From positions 1 to 61,736 of the forward strand of contig NZ_FRFE01000030.1 of assembly GCF_900143695.1 (NCBI RefSeq): a stretch of DNA of 61,736 nucleotides, read 5' to 3'. This document shows, one piece after another, positions 28,601 through 35,694 of this stretch. Numbering within the stretch: the first letter of the stretch is position 1; every line of letters begins with the position of its first letter. Origin of the DNA: Desulfopila aestuarii DSM 18488. Lineage in GTDB: Bacteria > Desulfobacterota > Desulfobulbia > Desulfobulbales > Desulfocapsaceae. The notes under the pieces are model-generated. The model made no database searches and was not told the DNA's origin. It worked only from the letters and a program-made list of their open reading frames with translations. Made by a program: the position numbers and the translations under genes.

Positions 28601-28912
28601 GTAATATCCGGCTGCACCACATGCTCCGAGAAAAAGGGTCGCAATGATTAAGCGGGGCCAGAGCGGTTTACGTTTTTTCGGCGGCTTGGAGGGCAGCGTT
28701 CTGGTCGGTGGAATTTCTTCCGCTTTCTCAGTTGTGACTGCCGATATCGGTCGGACGTTACGATTTGGAGATGAATGCGGTGGCTCGATGACGATATCAG
28801 CAAATCGCTGGCGTGAAGGCGTGGTTCTTCGATGTGCCTTCTTGTCGGAAATTACAGAAGGTTCTGGTGGGGAGGTATCCGGAGAACCATTTTTTCTTGA
28901 TAGATTATTCAC
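25691..28912 (-). CDS. Class A penicillin-binding protein, divergent
   Basis: A 1073-residue bifunctional wall synthase. Residues 1-85 are a proline- and basic-rich cytoplasmic tail, then one transmembrane helix (LIIATLFLGACGAAGYYEI). The GT51 glycosyltransferase part has ALLFIENRNLL and MGGSTLATQTEKFRH. The transpeptidase has the serine in GSTAKL (SxxK), SLN in NSLNLPF and KTG in LGGKTGTGDN. The whole is much longer than typical (700-850 residues), with an extra 250-residue segment between the SxN and KTG motifs. That insertion is rich in helices and shows no domain recognised here. Confidence 0.9.
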   Translation of the reverse strand: MNNLSRKNGSPDTSPPEPSVISDKKAHRRTTPSRQRFADIVIEPPHSSPNRNVRPISAVTTEKAEEIPPTRTLPSKPPKKRKPLWPRLIIATLFLGACGAAGYYEIVTSTFQARFLSQYAAKLTYRVTDGPSDSIVFPQKGPYDKRLGYVQLPLILKDLEQHGMVVSHQARFSPELYTYAQRGFHIPYNEKSQAGLSIVDSKQQTMYKVVNPTRVYKDFYDIPYAVVQALLFIENRNLLSNPYPTANPAIEWGRFAKAALFRAGELLHIDMPAMGGSTLATQTEKFRHSEGGLTTSALDKLVQMSSASVRAYRNGEDTTSFRKQLILDYINSVPLSAAPGYGEVNGLGDGMYIWYGTTFKEMNRLLNLQAPKTPELEMQARILKQVISLMIAHRRPSHYLVQGRKDLAILTNSYVRLLTDNGVIPQAVGEAAQIQPLFFRDFKINAATPQITQNKGVNVVRNRLASQFDTSLYALDRMDLSVVSTLDRKLQEEVSDYLKNIQSPDTAEKYGLVGKYLLTSDQTDEISYSFTLFERTPAGNMVRVQTDTTQLPFDINEGSKLELGSTAKLRTLATYLEIIAELHADLVSRPPLELVKLISKTPDPLTLWACNQLVQHPGMSLTPFLEAAMQRTYSANPSERFFTGGGIHVFGNFRKEDNNRFATVTESLQNSLNLPFVRIMQDIVRYTMASQWENNRQLLLDDNDPRRKEVLDIFIDRESRTFLRRYWGKYAGKTAEQRLETLLAAIKPTVLRLTIIHRHLFPQASEKNYIAFIRTQLPTSTVSNKQLAQMYERYKPGAYSLQDLGYLASVHPLELWLLDYLQQPGEVSLKDAISKSEKPRRDVYSWLLRTKAKNARDSRIRTVLEIDAFSDIHRRWKNMGYPFDQLVPSLATALGSSGDRPAALAELVGIIINNGSRLPTHRFTRLEFGKDTPYETLVEQPSPQATQVLLPEVAAVLKKAMSIVVSEGTARRLLNTFQQTDGSPLLLGGKTGTGDNRIITSSSSGHRTSSQALNRTATFVFYLGDNHFGTLITFVSGRSANAFSFTSALPLQVLKGMAPILQPYINAANQSRQ

Positions 28913-29344
28913 TGCTGCCTGCTTTACCGCAAGGTTATGGATTGCTGAATGTTACGGAAAAAAGTGCTGTTTTTATCGAGTCGTTTCGGCAGGAAGGATA
29001 ATGAATGTGTTTCCAGGAAATACTATGCTGTCTTATTAGAGCCCTTTATCTAGCTTATTTTCTCAAATTTCTCTAGCGTTTTCAACTTTTCAGAGAGTAC
29101 TGCTATCGAATATAGCTGTTCCCGGCCTGGTTGAGGTTATAGTGTTAGATTGCAGCCAGGTAGTAGACAGTGATGAAATTGTGTACGAAGATGTTTCATG
29201 ACAAGAGAAGATTGTGAAAATTCTTGCACCGTTTCTTCGTAACATGCTAGTTTCTGTGAGTCCAAATCACTGTCTATCCAAACCCATAGAAATGTCGGAA
29301 GGTTATCTCCGGCAGAAATGAGAGAATAGGAAGAATGAGAGAAT
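28913..29344. other. Divergent intergenic region, no gene
   Basis: Promoters for the PBP and the acyltransferase should be here. No clear repeat or structured RNA was seen. Confidence 0.4.
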
Positions 29345-30145
29345 ATGAAGAATTTGCCGCTGCACGATAATACGTATGCCACCGAAAAAAAGACATTGTC
29401 GTTTCCGGCCGCAACGTTTCCTTCGCTCTACTTCTATCTCAGGCTTATTGCCACCGTGACACGTTCCGCCCGTCTTGCCCAGAAGGGACAGTATGGAGAG
29501 GACGAGTGGGGGAGCAGTAGCCTGGAAGTGCTGGAGATACTTGAGAGAATGGGTGTCGATATCCGTGTTTCCGGTATGGATCATATCCGAAACACTGACC
29601 ACGGGCCATGCGTTATTATTGGCAACCATATGAGTTTTCTTGAAACACTCCTGTTGCCAGGATTGATTCTGCCCAAAAGTCTCACATTCGTTATCAAGCA
29701 GAGTCTTCTGGAATATCCAGTGTTCAAGCATGTAATGCGCTCATCCAATCCCATAGCCGTGAGCCGGGTTAACCCGAGGCAGGATCTGAAGACGGTGTTG
29801 GAGGAGGGAGTAAAACGATTGGAAGATGGGGTTTCCGTGGTAGTTTTTCCTCAGTCCACCCGGTCGCACAATTTTGAACCGGCCCAGATGGGTTCTATTG
29901 GGGTGAAACTGGCGAAACGAGCCAATGTGCCTGTCCTGCCAATGGCATTGAAGACCGATGCTCTGCAAAATGGCAGAATTATAAAAGATTTTGGGGCTAT
30001 CAACAGGGACCTCCCGGTGCGCATTGCTTTTGCTGCGCCATTTGCAGTAACCGGCAAAGGCAACGAAGAGATGGACATAGTCAATGAGTTTATCGGGAAA
30101 AAATTACTGGAATGGGGCCAGGAAATATTGGTGCGGCAGCGTTGA
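29345..30145 (+). CDS. PlsC-like acyltransferase
   Basis: A 266-residue protein with the motifs NHMSFLETLL, SNPIAVSRVNP and VFPQSTRSH. The usual HxxxxD is HxxxxE here, and the PEGTRS box is PQSTRS, a variant seen in a lineage of acyltransferases. The enzyme most likely moves an acyl chain to lysophosphatidic acid or a related acceptor at the membrane, but the altered motif makes the reaction uncertain. It is 80 bases from the convergent acidic protein gene, with a shared terminator. Confidence 0.82.
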   Translation: MKNLPLHDNTYATEKKTLSFPAATFPSLYFYLRLIATVTRSARLAQKGQYGEDEWGSSSLEVLEILERMGVDIRVSGMDHIRNTDHGPCVIIGNHMSFLETLLLPGLILPKSLTFVIKQSLLEYPVFKHVMRSSNPIAVSRVNPRQDLKTVLEEGVKRLEDGVSVVVFPQSTRSHNFEPAQMGSIGVKLAKRANVPVLPMALKTDALQNGRIIKDFGAINRDLPVRIAFAAPFAVTGKGNEEMDIVNEFIGKKLLEWGQEILVRQR

Positions 30146-30164
30146 GATAAACGCCGGATAGGAG

Positions 30165-30201
30165 AAAAAGGCAGGGGATCGAGGTCCACCTGCCTTTTTT
30201 A
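30165..30201. terminator. Bidirectional terminator
   Basis: A stem AAAAAGGCAGG / CCTGCCTTTTT between the convergent acyltransferase and acidic-protein genes, with A/T runs on both sides. Confidence 0.8.
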
Positions 30202-30226
30202 TCCTTCTATTTAACGTATTGCGGAA

Positions 30227-30583
30227 TCAGTCTTCGTCCAGATCGGGTTCATCCTCGAAATCCTCGTCATCGTCGTAGACGTCATCCTCATCTTCTTCTT
30301 CCGAATCATCGTCGGTATCTTCATCGTCATCCTCATCCTCATCTTCTTCGTCATCGTCGACCGCTTCGTTTTGCATGCGAACGGCTTTAGGGATTTTGGA
30401 TTCGGGGAGGATGATCTCGGTTATCTTGGCGATTTCATCTTGTATATCGGGGTCGTCCTGGCAGACAGGGCACTCAGCGGCATGTTTTTCCATAAAGGAG
30501 ACCATGCGCGCAGGGGCCATGGTTTCTTCCTTGACACTGATGTACCACGTTTTTGCCAGTTTGAGGAGTCGTTCACACTGCAT
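30227..30583 (-). CDS. Small protein with an extreme acidic tail
   Basis: A 118-residue protein. The first 50 residues hold KHAAECPVCQDD, an HxxxCxxC zinc-finger-like motif of the anti-sigma-factor kind. The last 50 residues are nearly all Asp and Glu. Such tails occur in proteins that bind basic partners or metals. No family can be named. The start at 30583 could be wrong, because no strong ribosome site precedes it. Confidence 0.6.
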   Translation of the reverse strand: MQCERLLKLAKTWYISVKEETMAPARMVSFMEKHAAECPVCQDDPDIQDEIAKITEIILPESKIPKAVRMQNEAVDDDEEDEDEDDDEDTDDDSEEEDEDDVYDDDEDFEDEPDLDED

Positions 30584-30821
30584 GTTTTTGGTGTAGTTTG
30601 TTAGAGTTGAAGATGAAGTGGGAGGCTCCTGCTGGGAAATGAAAGCCAGCAGGAAAATAGTTGTCAGTTGAAAAAATGAAAAAAACGTTTGCTAAAGCTT
30701 TAAAAAAACAGTCATTACGATGACAGCACTGAGCTCAGCATGTTGTGAGCCTGCACGACCCTTGAGGTTCATGTGTGCAAGAATCTCAAAAAAAGGAATA
30801 ACACGTCATTATAATAAAAAC
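30584..30821 (+). other. AT-rich stretch ahead of selC, no gene
   Basis: No open frame worth calling. It ends in the likely native selC promoter. Confidence 0.4.
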
Positions 30822-30850
30822 TTGTTTTCAAGGTCAATGCTTATTATTAT
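30822..30850 (+). promoter_or_regulatory. Native selC promoter (predicted)
   Basis: TTGTTT (30822-30827) and TATTAT (30845-30850) are 17 bp apart, a good sigma-70 promoter, about 20 bases before the left selC copy. This should be the original promoter of the chromosomal selC. Confidence 0.65.
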
Positions 30851-30875
30851 GCTTGCTTTCCGACAAGCCTGATAA

Positions 30876-30955
30876 GGGAAGTGGACAGGGCACTGGTGGC
30901 CCTCCCGGACTTCAAATCCGGTGTGTGGGGTTAATAGCCTCTCAGGTGGGTTCGA
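30876..30955 (+). repeat. 80-bp direct repeat, left (island border)
   Basis: Identical over all 80 bases to 37661-37740; it covers the 5' part of tRNA-Sec up to the T-loop TTCGA. Sequences differ at once beyond it (GAAGAAC here, TTCCCAT there). Confidence 0.97.
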
Positions 30956-30974
30956 GAAGAACGCACTTCCGTCA
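30877..30974 (+). pseudogene. tRNA-Sec copy with a broken T-arm
   Basis: The 5' 79 bases are identical to the intact selC at 37662. The T-arm 3' strand is AGAAC instead of CCCAT, so only two of five T-stem pairs can form, while the acceptor stem (GGAAGTG with GCACTTCC) is kept. It has the likely native promoter but cannot fold as a normal tRNA. It is read here as the hybrid left end made by integration, or a copy decayed later. Confidence 0.82.
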
Positions 30975-31078
30975 GCAATTCCATTAGGTTACGTTCTGTA
31001 ATCAAATTCCCCTCAAAGAGTACCTCAGCGCTAAATTGATTCGATCCTCTACTATTTCTCTACTGAGGAACTGGAATC

Positions 31079-32218
31079 ATGTCTACAGCTATCACCACGA
31101 GAACACTCAATAAGCTTAAACCTGCAGGTCAGCCATACTTTCTCCGCGATACTACACTAAACGGGTTCGGAGTCAAAGTGAATACTTCTGGCAAGATTTC
31201 GTTTGTCTCTGAAGTTTGGCATGGGGGAAGATCCTACCGCAAGACCCTTGGCTCTTATCCTATCTTACAGCTTCAACAAGCAAGAAATGATGCCTTGGCC
31301 TTCATGTCCTCAGTTCGGTCTGGGGACTCCCAGAGGAGCAAGTCAGCTCAGATGGTCCTTGAGAAGCTCTTCAAACAGTACACAGCAAGCGGACGACTGA
31401 AGCCAAGGACAGTCCAAGATTATCAAGAAGCTGTATTCTTCTATCTCTCCGACTGGCTTAAGAAGCCTGTCTCATCGATTACGAAACAGATGGTCGAGAA
31501 GAAGTTCTACCAGATCAGAGACAAGGGAATCAATGGGGGCAAACCGACATACTCACAGGCTACGAAGGTCATGCGGATACTTTCGGCTCTGATGAACTAC
31601 GCCAAGGCTGACGAGATGATCGAGAGCAATCCTGTTGAAGTCCTGAAGCTCAAGAGGATCGACAGAAGCATTAAGAAACGAGAGAATTACCTGCCAGCCC
31701 ATAAGGTCAGAGAGCTACTCAAGATAACAGCCCCTGAGAGCCACCCAATGACGTTAGCGGTCCACCTGATGCTCTACAGTGGCCTCAGGAAGAACGAAGC
31801 ACTACGGCTCAAATGGAGCGATCTGGAGCACGTAGAGGGCCTTCAGTGCCTCGTAATCAGAGACACGAAGAACCATCGGCCCCATTACGTTCCGGTCACT
31901 GAGGAGATCCAGAAGGTCCTCCAGAGAGCAGCGAATCAGACTCAATATATCTTCCCTTCTCCATTACAATCAGATACATATATCAAGGACGAGAGGCCAA
32001 CTCTGAAGCGACTCAGCAAGCTCATCAACATGGAATTCAAATGTCATGACTTACGGAGAACATTCGCCACTAGAGCCTCAGAGGTCGGTATTGATTACCT
32101 GACGGTCAAGCGGATGCTGAACCATCGGAGCAACGATATTACCGCTCAGTACATTCAGTGGAATTCAAGACAGAATCTGCTGGTACTGAAAGATGCATTG
32201 GAGCAGGTAGCTTATTAA
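31079..32218 (+). CDS. int: Tyrosine recombinase (P4-like integrase)
   Basis: A 379-residue integrase with the P4-type N-terminus (DTTLNGFGVKVNTSGKISFV). The catalytic set is R in YSGLRKNEALRLKW, HxxR in CHDLRRTFATRAS, H in LNHRSNDIT, and the tyrosine in AQYIQW. It begins about 100 bases after the left selC copy and reads into the island, the normal place for the enzyme that integrates at this tRNA. GAGGA lies 10 bases before the ATG. It is followed closely by the helicase-like gene (22 bases) and may be cotranscribed. Confidence 0.95.
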   Translation: MSTAITTRTLNKLKPAGQPYFLRDTTLNGFGVKVNTSGKISFVSEVWHGGRSYRKTLGSYPILQLQQARNDALAFMSSVRSGDSQRSKSAQMVLEKLFKQYTASGRLKPRTVQDYQEAVFFYLSDWLKKPVSSITKQMVEKKFYQIRDKGINGGKPTYSQATKVMRILSALMNYAKADEMIESNPVEVLKLKRIDRSIKKRENYLPAHKVRELLKITAPESHPMTLAVHLMLYSGLRKNEALRLKWSDLEHVEGLQCLVIRDTKNHRPHYVPVTEEIQKVLQRAANQTQYIFPSPLQSDTYIKDERPTLKRLSKLINMEFKCHDLRRTFATRASEVGIDYLTVKRMLNHRSNDITAQYIQWNSRQNLLVLKDALEQVAY

Positions 32219-32240
32219 CCCGAAGAATACAGAGGGGACA

Positions 32241-33578
32241 ATGAAGGTCGAAATACTTGATGCTGTAATGGGCACTGGCAAGAGCACAGAGATAATCAAT
32301 AGGGTGAATGACAGTCCTGACACCAAGTACATCATTCTTGTCCCCTTATTGACAGAGGTCGAGAGATACAAAGAAGCGCTCTCCAGTTCAGAGAAAGGGA
32401 AACGCTCAGATATTGTGGCGCTCGACACTAAAGAGAGCGAGACTAAGACTCAACGCTTCCTTGATGCGGTACAAGAAGGCAAGACCGTTATCGCTTCCCA
32501 TGCCTTATTCTCCCTACTAAGCTCATGGGATCTGAGCGGCATTCCTCGGGGGGAGTACGAGCTGATTATCGACGAGACTATAATGCTTGTCGAGAGGGGC
32601 GAACTGAAGGACGAAGACATTCAGGTTGCTGAGAAGTCTGGGCTTATAGAGAAGAGCGAACACCCCTCCATAGAATGGCTTGAGATCTATGAGATGCTAC
32701 CAGCGGGGGAAGCGCATATTGGCAAGAATGGTGCCCTGAGTTCTATAGTCAAGGCAGTTCAAGGAAAGCATATCTACTCGGTAGCCAATCGCAAAGTTGT
32801 CTTTGTAGTACCTCCAGAGAAGTTCGAGGTCTTCAATAGCATTACAATTCTGACCTACCTCTTCAAGGGCTCAGAGACCAACGGATGGCTTGAGGTCTTC
32901 AAGATACCCTTTGAACATCTGGAGCTGTACAAGGATAGTGCAGGAGGCTTGAAGACTAAAGCTCATATTGGGTATTACGATGGCGCGAAATTCAAGAAGC
33001 TTCTGGATATCTACGAAGGCCCATACAATGATGTTGGCAAGAAGGAACCAAGAGCCAAAGGGTATCCGGTAGGGAAGAAGTGGTTTGATCAACAGATGAA
33101 GAAGAGGAAGGGGGGAGCATTACCTAAGCTGAAGAATGATACTCGCTCATTCTTTAGGAACAGCTCCAGGGGGAATGAAGATAATTTGTGGACGTGTTTC
33201 AAGGATCATATTGAAGTACTGAGAGATAACCATTTCTCCCTCAAAGGGACAGGTGAATATCCTCAGGGGTATCTGACATTCAATACAAGAGCCACCAATG
33301 ATTATGCCGACAAGCACGTTCTGGCCTTCCTTCTCAACATTAATCCTTTTCCAGAGATAGAGCTGTTCTTTAAGGCTCATGGGGCGACCTTCGATAAGGA
33401 CAACTACGCGCTATCTGTGGTGCTCCAGTGGGTGTGGCGCTCAGCAATACGAAATGGCGATCCTGTTAAACTGTTCCTGCCTTCGGAACGAATGAGGTCG
33501 CTGGTTCAGGATTGGCTCATAGACTTCTTGCTGAGGATTTTAGCAAAACCTAGCAAGATGCCCTGTAAAATCAAATAG
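32241..33578 (+). CDS. Helicase-like P-loop NTPase
   Basis: A 445-residue protein opening with a Walker A loop (VMGTGKSTEIIN) in its first 20 residues and a Walker B-like YELIIDETI at about 115. KTVIASHALFSLL, in the usual place of motif Ia-II linkers, and WVWRSAIRNGD near the C-terminus (a possible motif VI with R) resemble SF2 phage helicases. The middle (KKEPRAKGYPVGKKWFDQQM) is unlike known domains. Together with the repeats that follow it suggests a replication role for the island, which is inference. Confidence 0.65.
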   Translation: MKVEILDAVMGTGKSTEIINRVNDSPDTKYIILVPLLTEVERYKEALSSSEKGKRSDIVALDTKESETKTQRFLDAVQEGKTVIASHALFSLLSSWDLSGIPRGEYELIIDETIMLVERGELKDEDIQVAEKSGLIEKSEHPSIEWLEIYEMLPAGEAHIGKNGALSSIVKAVQGKHIYSVANRKVVFVVPPEKFEVFNSITILTYLFKGSETNGWLEVFKIPFEHLELYKDSAGGLKTKAHIGYYDGAKFKKLLDIYEGPYNDVGKKEPRAKGYPVGKKWFDQQMKKRKGGALPKLKNDTRSFFRNSSRGNEDNLWTCFKDHIEVLRDNHFSLKGTGEYPQGYLTFNTRATNDYADKHVLAFLLNINPFPEIELFFKAHGATFDKDNYALSVVLQWVWRSAIRNGDPVKLFLPSERMRSLVQDWLIDFLLRILAKPSKMPCKIK

Positions 33579-34071
33579 ATACAGATGTATTCCGTAAAGA
33601 AGGGAGTAAGCGACAAGAGATACCAATAAATATATAAGCTACTATCTTGTGCTTTAAAGAATACAGATAGTCGTCAGCTATAAGACAAGCAAGAAGATAA
33701 ATATAAGAGATATAAACAGAGAGACTAATAGTCAGCTATCTTGAATATTTCTAGAAAGATCTTTCTGGAAGGAAATAAAGATAACTATCTTATGTTATTT
33801 CTAGTGGATATGTGTAATCCATCTTGGTCTTAAGGTGTGCTTGGAGTCTTCCTGTATGATTATGCAAGACAGGTCTTCATGATCAGATAGTGTCTCTAGA
33901 GACAGATCTAGCTAGGTACAGAGGGAAGCTTCTGGTCCTCCCTCTTGACTTCATGATGAACGAACTGAATTCCTGTCTTGTTTAGCTTTGCTTGTTCATT
34001 ATCTAATCCTGAGGAAGCCGTTGGTGATTCGAGGAGATCTGAACAGATCCGAGGGGAGCTTCCTCTATATT
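33579..34071. other. AT-rich, repeat-laden non-coding region: candidate origin
   Basis: No gene is seen. The motif CTATCTT/AAGATAG recurs (near 33642, 33667, 33736 and 33783). A 22-bp palindrome with one mismatch sits at 33749-33770. Hairpins GAGGGA/TCCCTC (33921-33944) and GAGGAAGC/GCTTCCTC (34011-34065) follow. A palindromic 14-mer is at 33891. The layout downstream of a helicase-like gene recalls satellite replication origins. Confidence 0.45.
33891..33904. promoter_or_regulatory. Palindrome TGTCTCTAGAGACA, copy 1
   Basis: A perfect 14-bp palindrome shared by three sites in the island's non-coding DNA. Copy 1 has a different right flank (GATCTA) from copies 2 and 3. Confidence 0.7.
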
Positions 34072-34085
34072 TGTCTCTAGAGACA
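34072..34085. promoter_or_regulatory. Palindrome TGTCTCTAGAGACA, copy 2
   Basis: Sits about 105 bases before the Abi-alpha start and is followed by GAATGT, as is copy 3. Probably an operator or transcript-start element of the Abi-alpha gene. Confidence 0.7.
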
Positions 34086-34189
34086 GAATGTTCGGTGGAT
34101 GATTTGTTTGTATCTCCGAGGAGTGCGCGGTCATGCAGTTCTATCGCCTAATACTGCCAATTATGGGCAAGGATACAGGGGGAGGCGTT

Positions 34190-34837
34190 ATGCTAGAAGA
34201 AGAGGCGAAGGCTATACAAGAGGTTTCTAAGTTCGGAGTGAAGGCTCTGGATAACGCTGATAAGCTCGGGGGATTTCTCTCCAAAGTCTTCGGTACTGTT
34301 CCCGAAGATGTCGTAGGTGTAATTGGTGGTGATTGGTTACGCCATGCTCGTATCAGGAATGCAGCTGGCTTGGCGAAGAGAACAGAAGAGATTCTTAGGG
34401 AAAGAGGGATTGAGAATCAAACAGAGCCGATGAGTCCAAGTGTAGCCATACCCTTACTTGAAGCAGCACAGGATGAGACAAGGAAGGAACTGCATGAATG
34501 GTGGTGCAGGCTATTGGCCAACGGAATGGATCCCGATAGGAGTCATCTTGTAAGAGTATCCATTATAGAGACGATTAAGCGGCTTGATCCACTTGATGCA
34601 CTGGTTCTTGAGAAGCTCTGTGAGAAGGCAGATGCTGAATACTCGACCACCTTTATGATTACCAAAGACATAGGGGGGGCATTGGCTGTGCATCAGAATG
34701 AATTTGAGTTATCAATAGGAAACCTAACCCGTTTAAGTTGTGCGATAAGAACCCCTTTGACGAATGATAAGAGCATAACGCATGCAGTTTGTATAGATCG
34801 GCTTGGTTGGGAAGTGATTCGTTCTACACGTCTATAA
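34190..34837 (+). CDS. Abi-alpha (DUF4393) abortive-infection-type protein
   Basis: A 215-residue protein from the ATG at 34190, which has GGGGGAGG four bases upstream; the first in-frame ATG at 34133 has none. The family core is plain: IGGDWLRHARIRNAAGLAKR, then MSPSVAIPLLEAAQDETRKE, LHEWWCRLLANGMDPDRS and IKRLDPLDALVLEKL. DUF4393/Abi-alpha proteins are linked to phage-induced abortive infection, with an unknown mode of action. As cargo in a selC island it likely defends the host or the island against phages. The palindrome at 34072 suggests that it is controlled together with the next gene. Confidence 0.85.
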   Translation: MLEEEAKAIQEVSKFGVKALDNADKLGGFLSKVFGTVPEDVVGVIGGDWLRHARIRNAAGLAKRTEEILRERGIENQTEPMSPSVAIPLLEAAQDETRKELHEWWCRLLANGMDPDRSHLVRVSIIETIKRLDPLDALVLEKLCEKADAEYSTTFMITKDIGGALAVHQNEFELSIGNLTRLSCAIRTPLTNDKSITHAVCIDRLGWEVIRSTRL

Positions 34838-34959
34838 AGATAAGCGTTCTTGATGATATCTCGTGGAGGGTTAGCCGAATGGAGTAGATGTATAGGGGCT
34901 TCTTGATAATTGGGGAAATGATCGAGCAGGCTTGATGGGTCCGACTGTCATTCAATTGA

Positions 34960-34973
34960 TGTCTCTAGAGACA
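34960..34973. promoter_or_regulatory. Palindrome TGTCTCTAGAGACA, copy 3
   Basis: About 40 bases before the start of the unknown gene at 35015, followed by GAATGT like copy 2. The matching position relative to two cargo genes argues for a shared control. Confidence 0.7.
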
Positions 34974-35014
34974 GAATGTGCAGAAGGGTACCCAAAACAA
35001 ATAAGGAATACCTT

Positions 35015-35458
35015 ATGCAATTCGAAGATAATCGTCTTGATTATAAACACTTGGATTGGCTGAAGAAGACCATAAAGCCTAGAACGCTTTGGATGAAAGT
35101 AGGTGTGTTCTATACGGAGCTTGTGAATATAGCTAAGGGGAATATCATTGTCTCATTCGGAGAGACACCACCTGACCTTATTGAGCTTCTTCGAGCTAAT
35201 TTCGAGTGGGAAGTTGAGGAGGCACGAGCTTTGCTTCTCTTCTATTGCTGTATTGGTACAGTGAAGATAACGAAGACGCTTCCTGGTGACCGTAGGCATC
35301 TGGAGAGTGCGTGGTGTGTCGATTATAAACTCGATGAATTCGAGGAGTATACCAAGCGGTATGAGGAGAACACGGATTACTATATGGATATTATCCAAGG
35401 GCGCATAACGATAGATGATCTTAGGGAAATTAAGAGGTTATCACTGCAGCGGCAATGA
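35015..35458 (+). CDS. Unknown island protein
   Basis: A 147-residue soluble protein from the ATG at 35015, which has AAGGA eight bases upstream; an in-frame ATG at 34976 has no ribosome site. It opens with DNRLDYKHLDWLKKTIKPRTLWMKV, continues with a helical ARALLLFYCCIGTVKI, and ends in acidic helices (YKLDEFEEYTKRYEENTDYY). No domain or family is recognised. The shared palindrome (34960) links it to the Abi-alpha gene 178 bases upstream. It may be a partner, sensor or second defence protein, which is only a guess. Confidence 0.65.
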   Translation: MQFEDNRLDYKHLDWLKKTIKPRTLWMKVGVFYTELVNIAKGNIIVSFGETPPDLIELLRANFEWEVEEARALLLFYCCIGTVKITKTLPGDRRHLESAWCVDYKLDEFEEYTKRYEENTDYYMDIIQGRITIDDLREIKRLSLQRQ

Positions 35459-35694
35459 GTCCTCTTTGTCTGATCATTACGAGATAGTGAACTGTCAGAC
35501 CCGTTGCTATCAACTCCAATTGGGAGTGACCAATTCTCATAGCCTAAGGCTCGGTCCAGCGTTCTGCATGAAGTATTACGGGCGGTATTCAGTAGGCGGA
35601 GACCAGCTTGAAGTTATCACGAAACATCTTCAAGGATGAACAAATCAAAAGGCAGAACCATTACTAGCGCTCTGCCTCGAATCTCGGGATCAAT

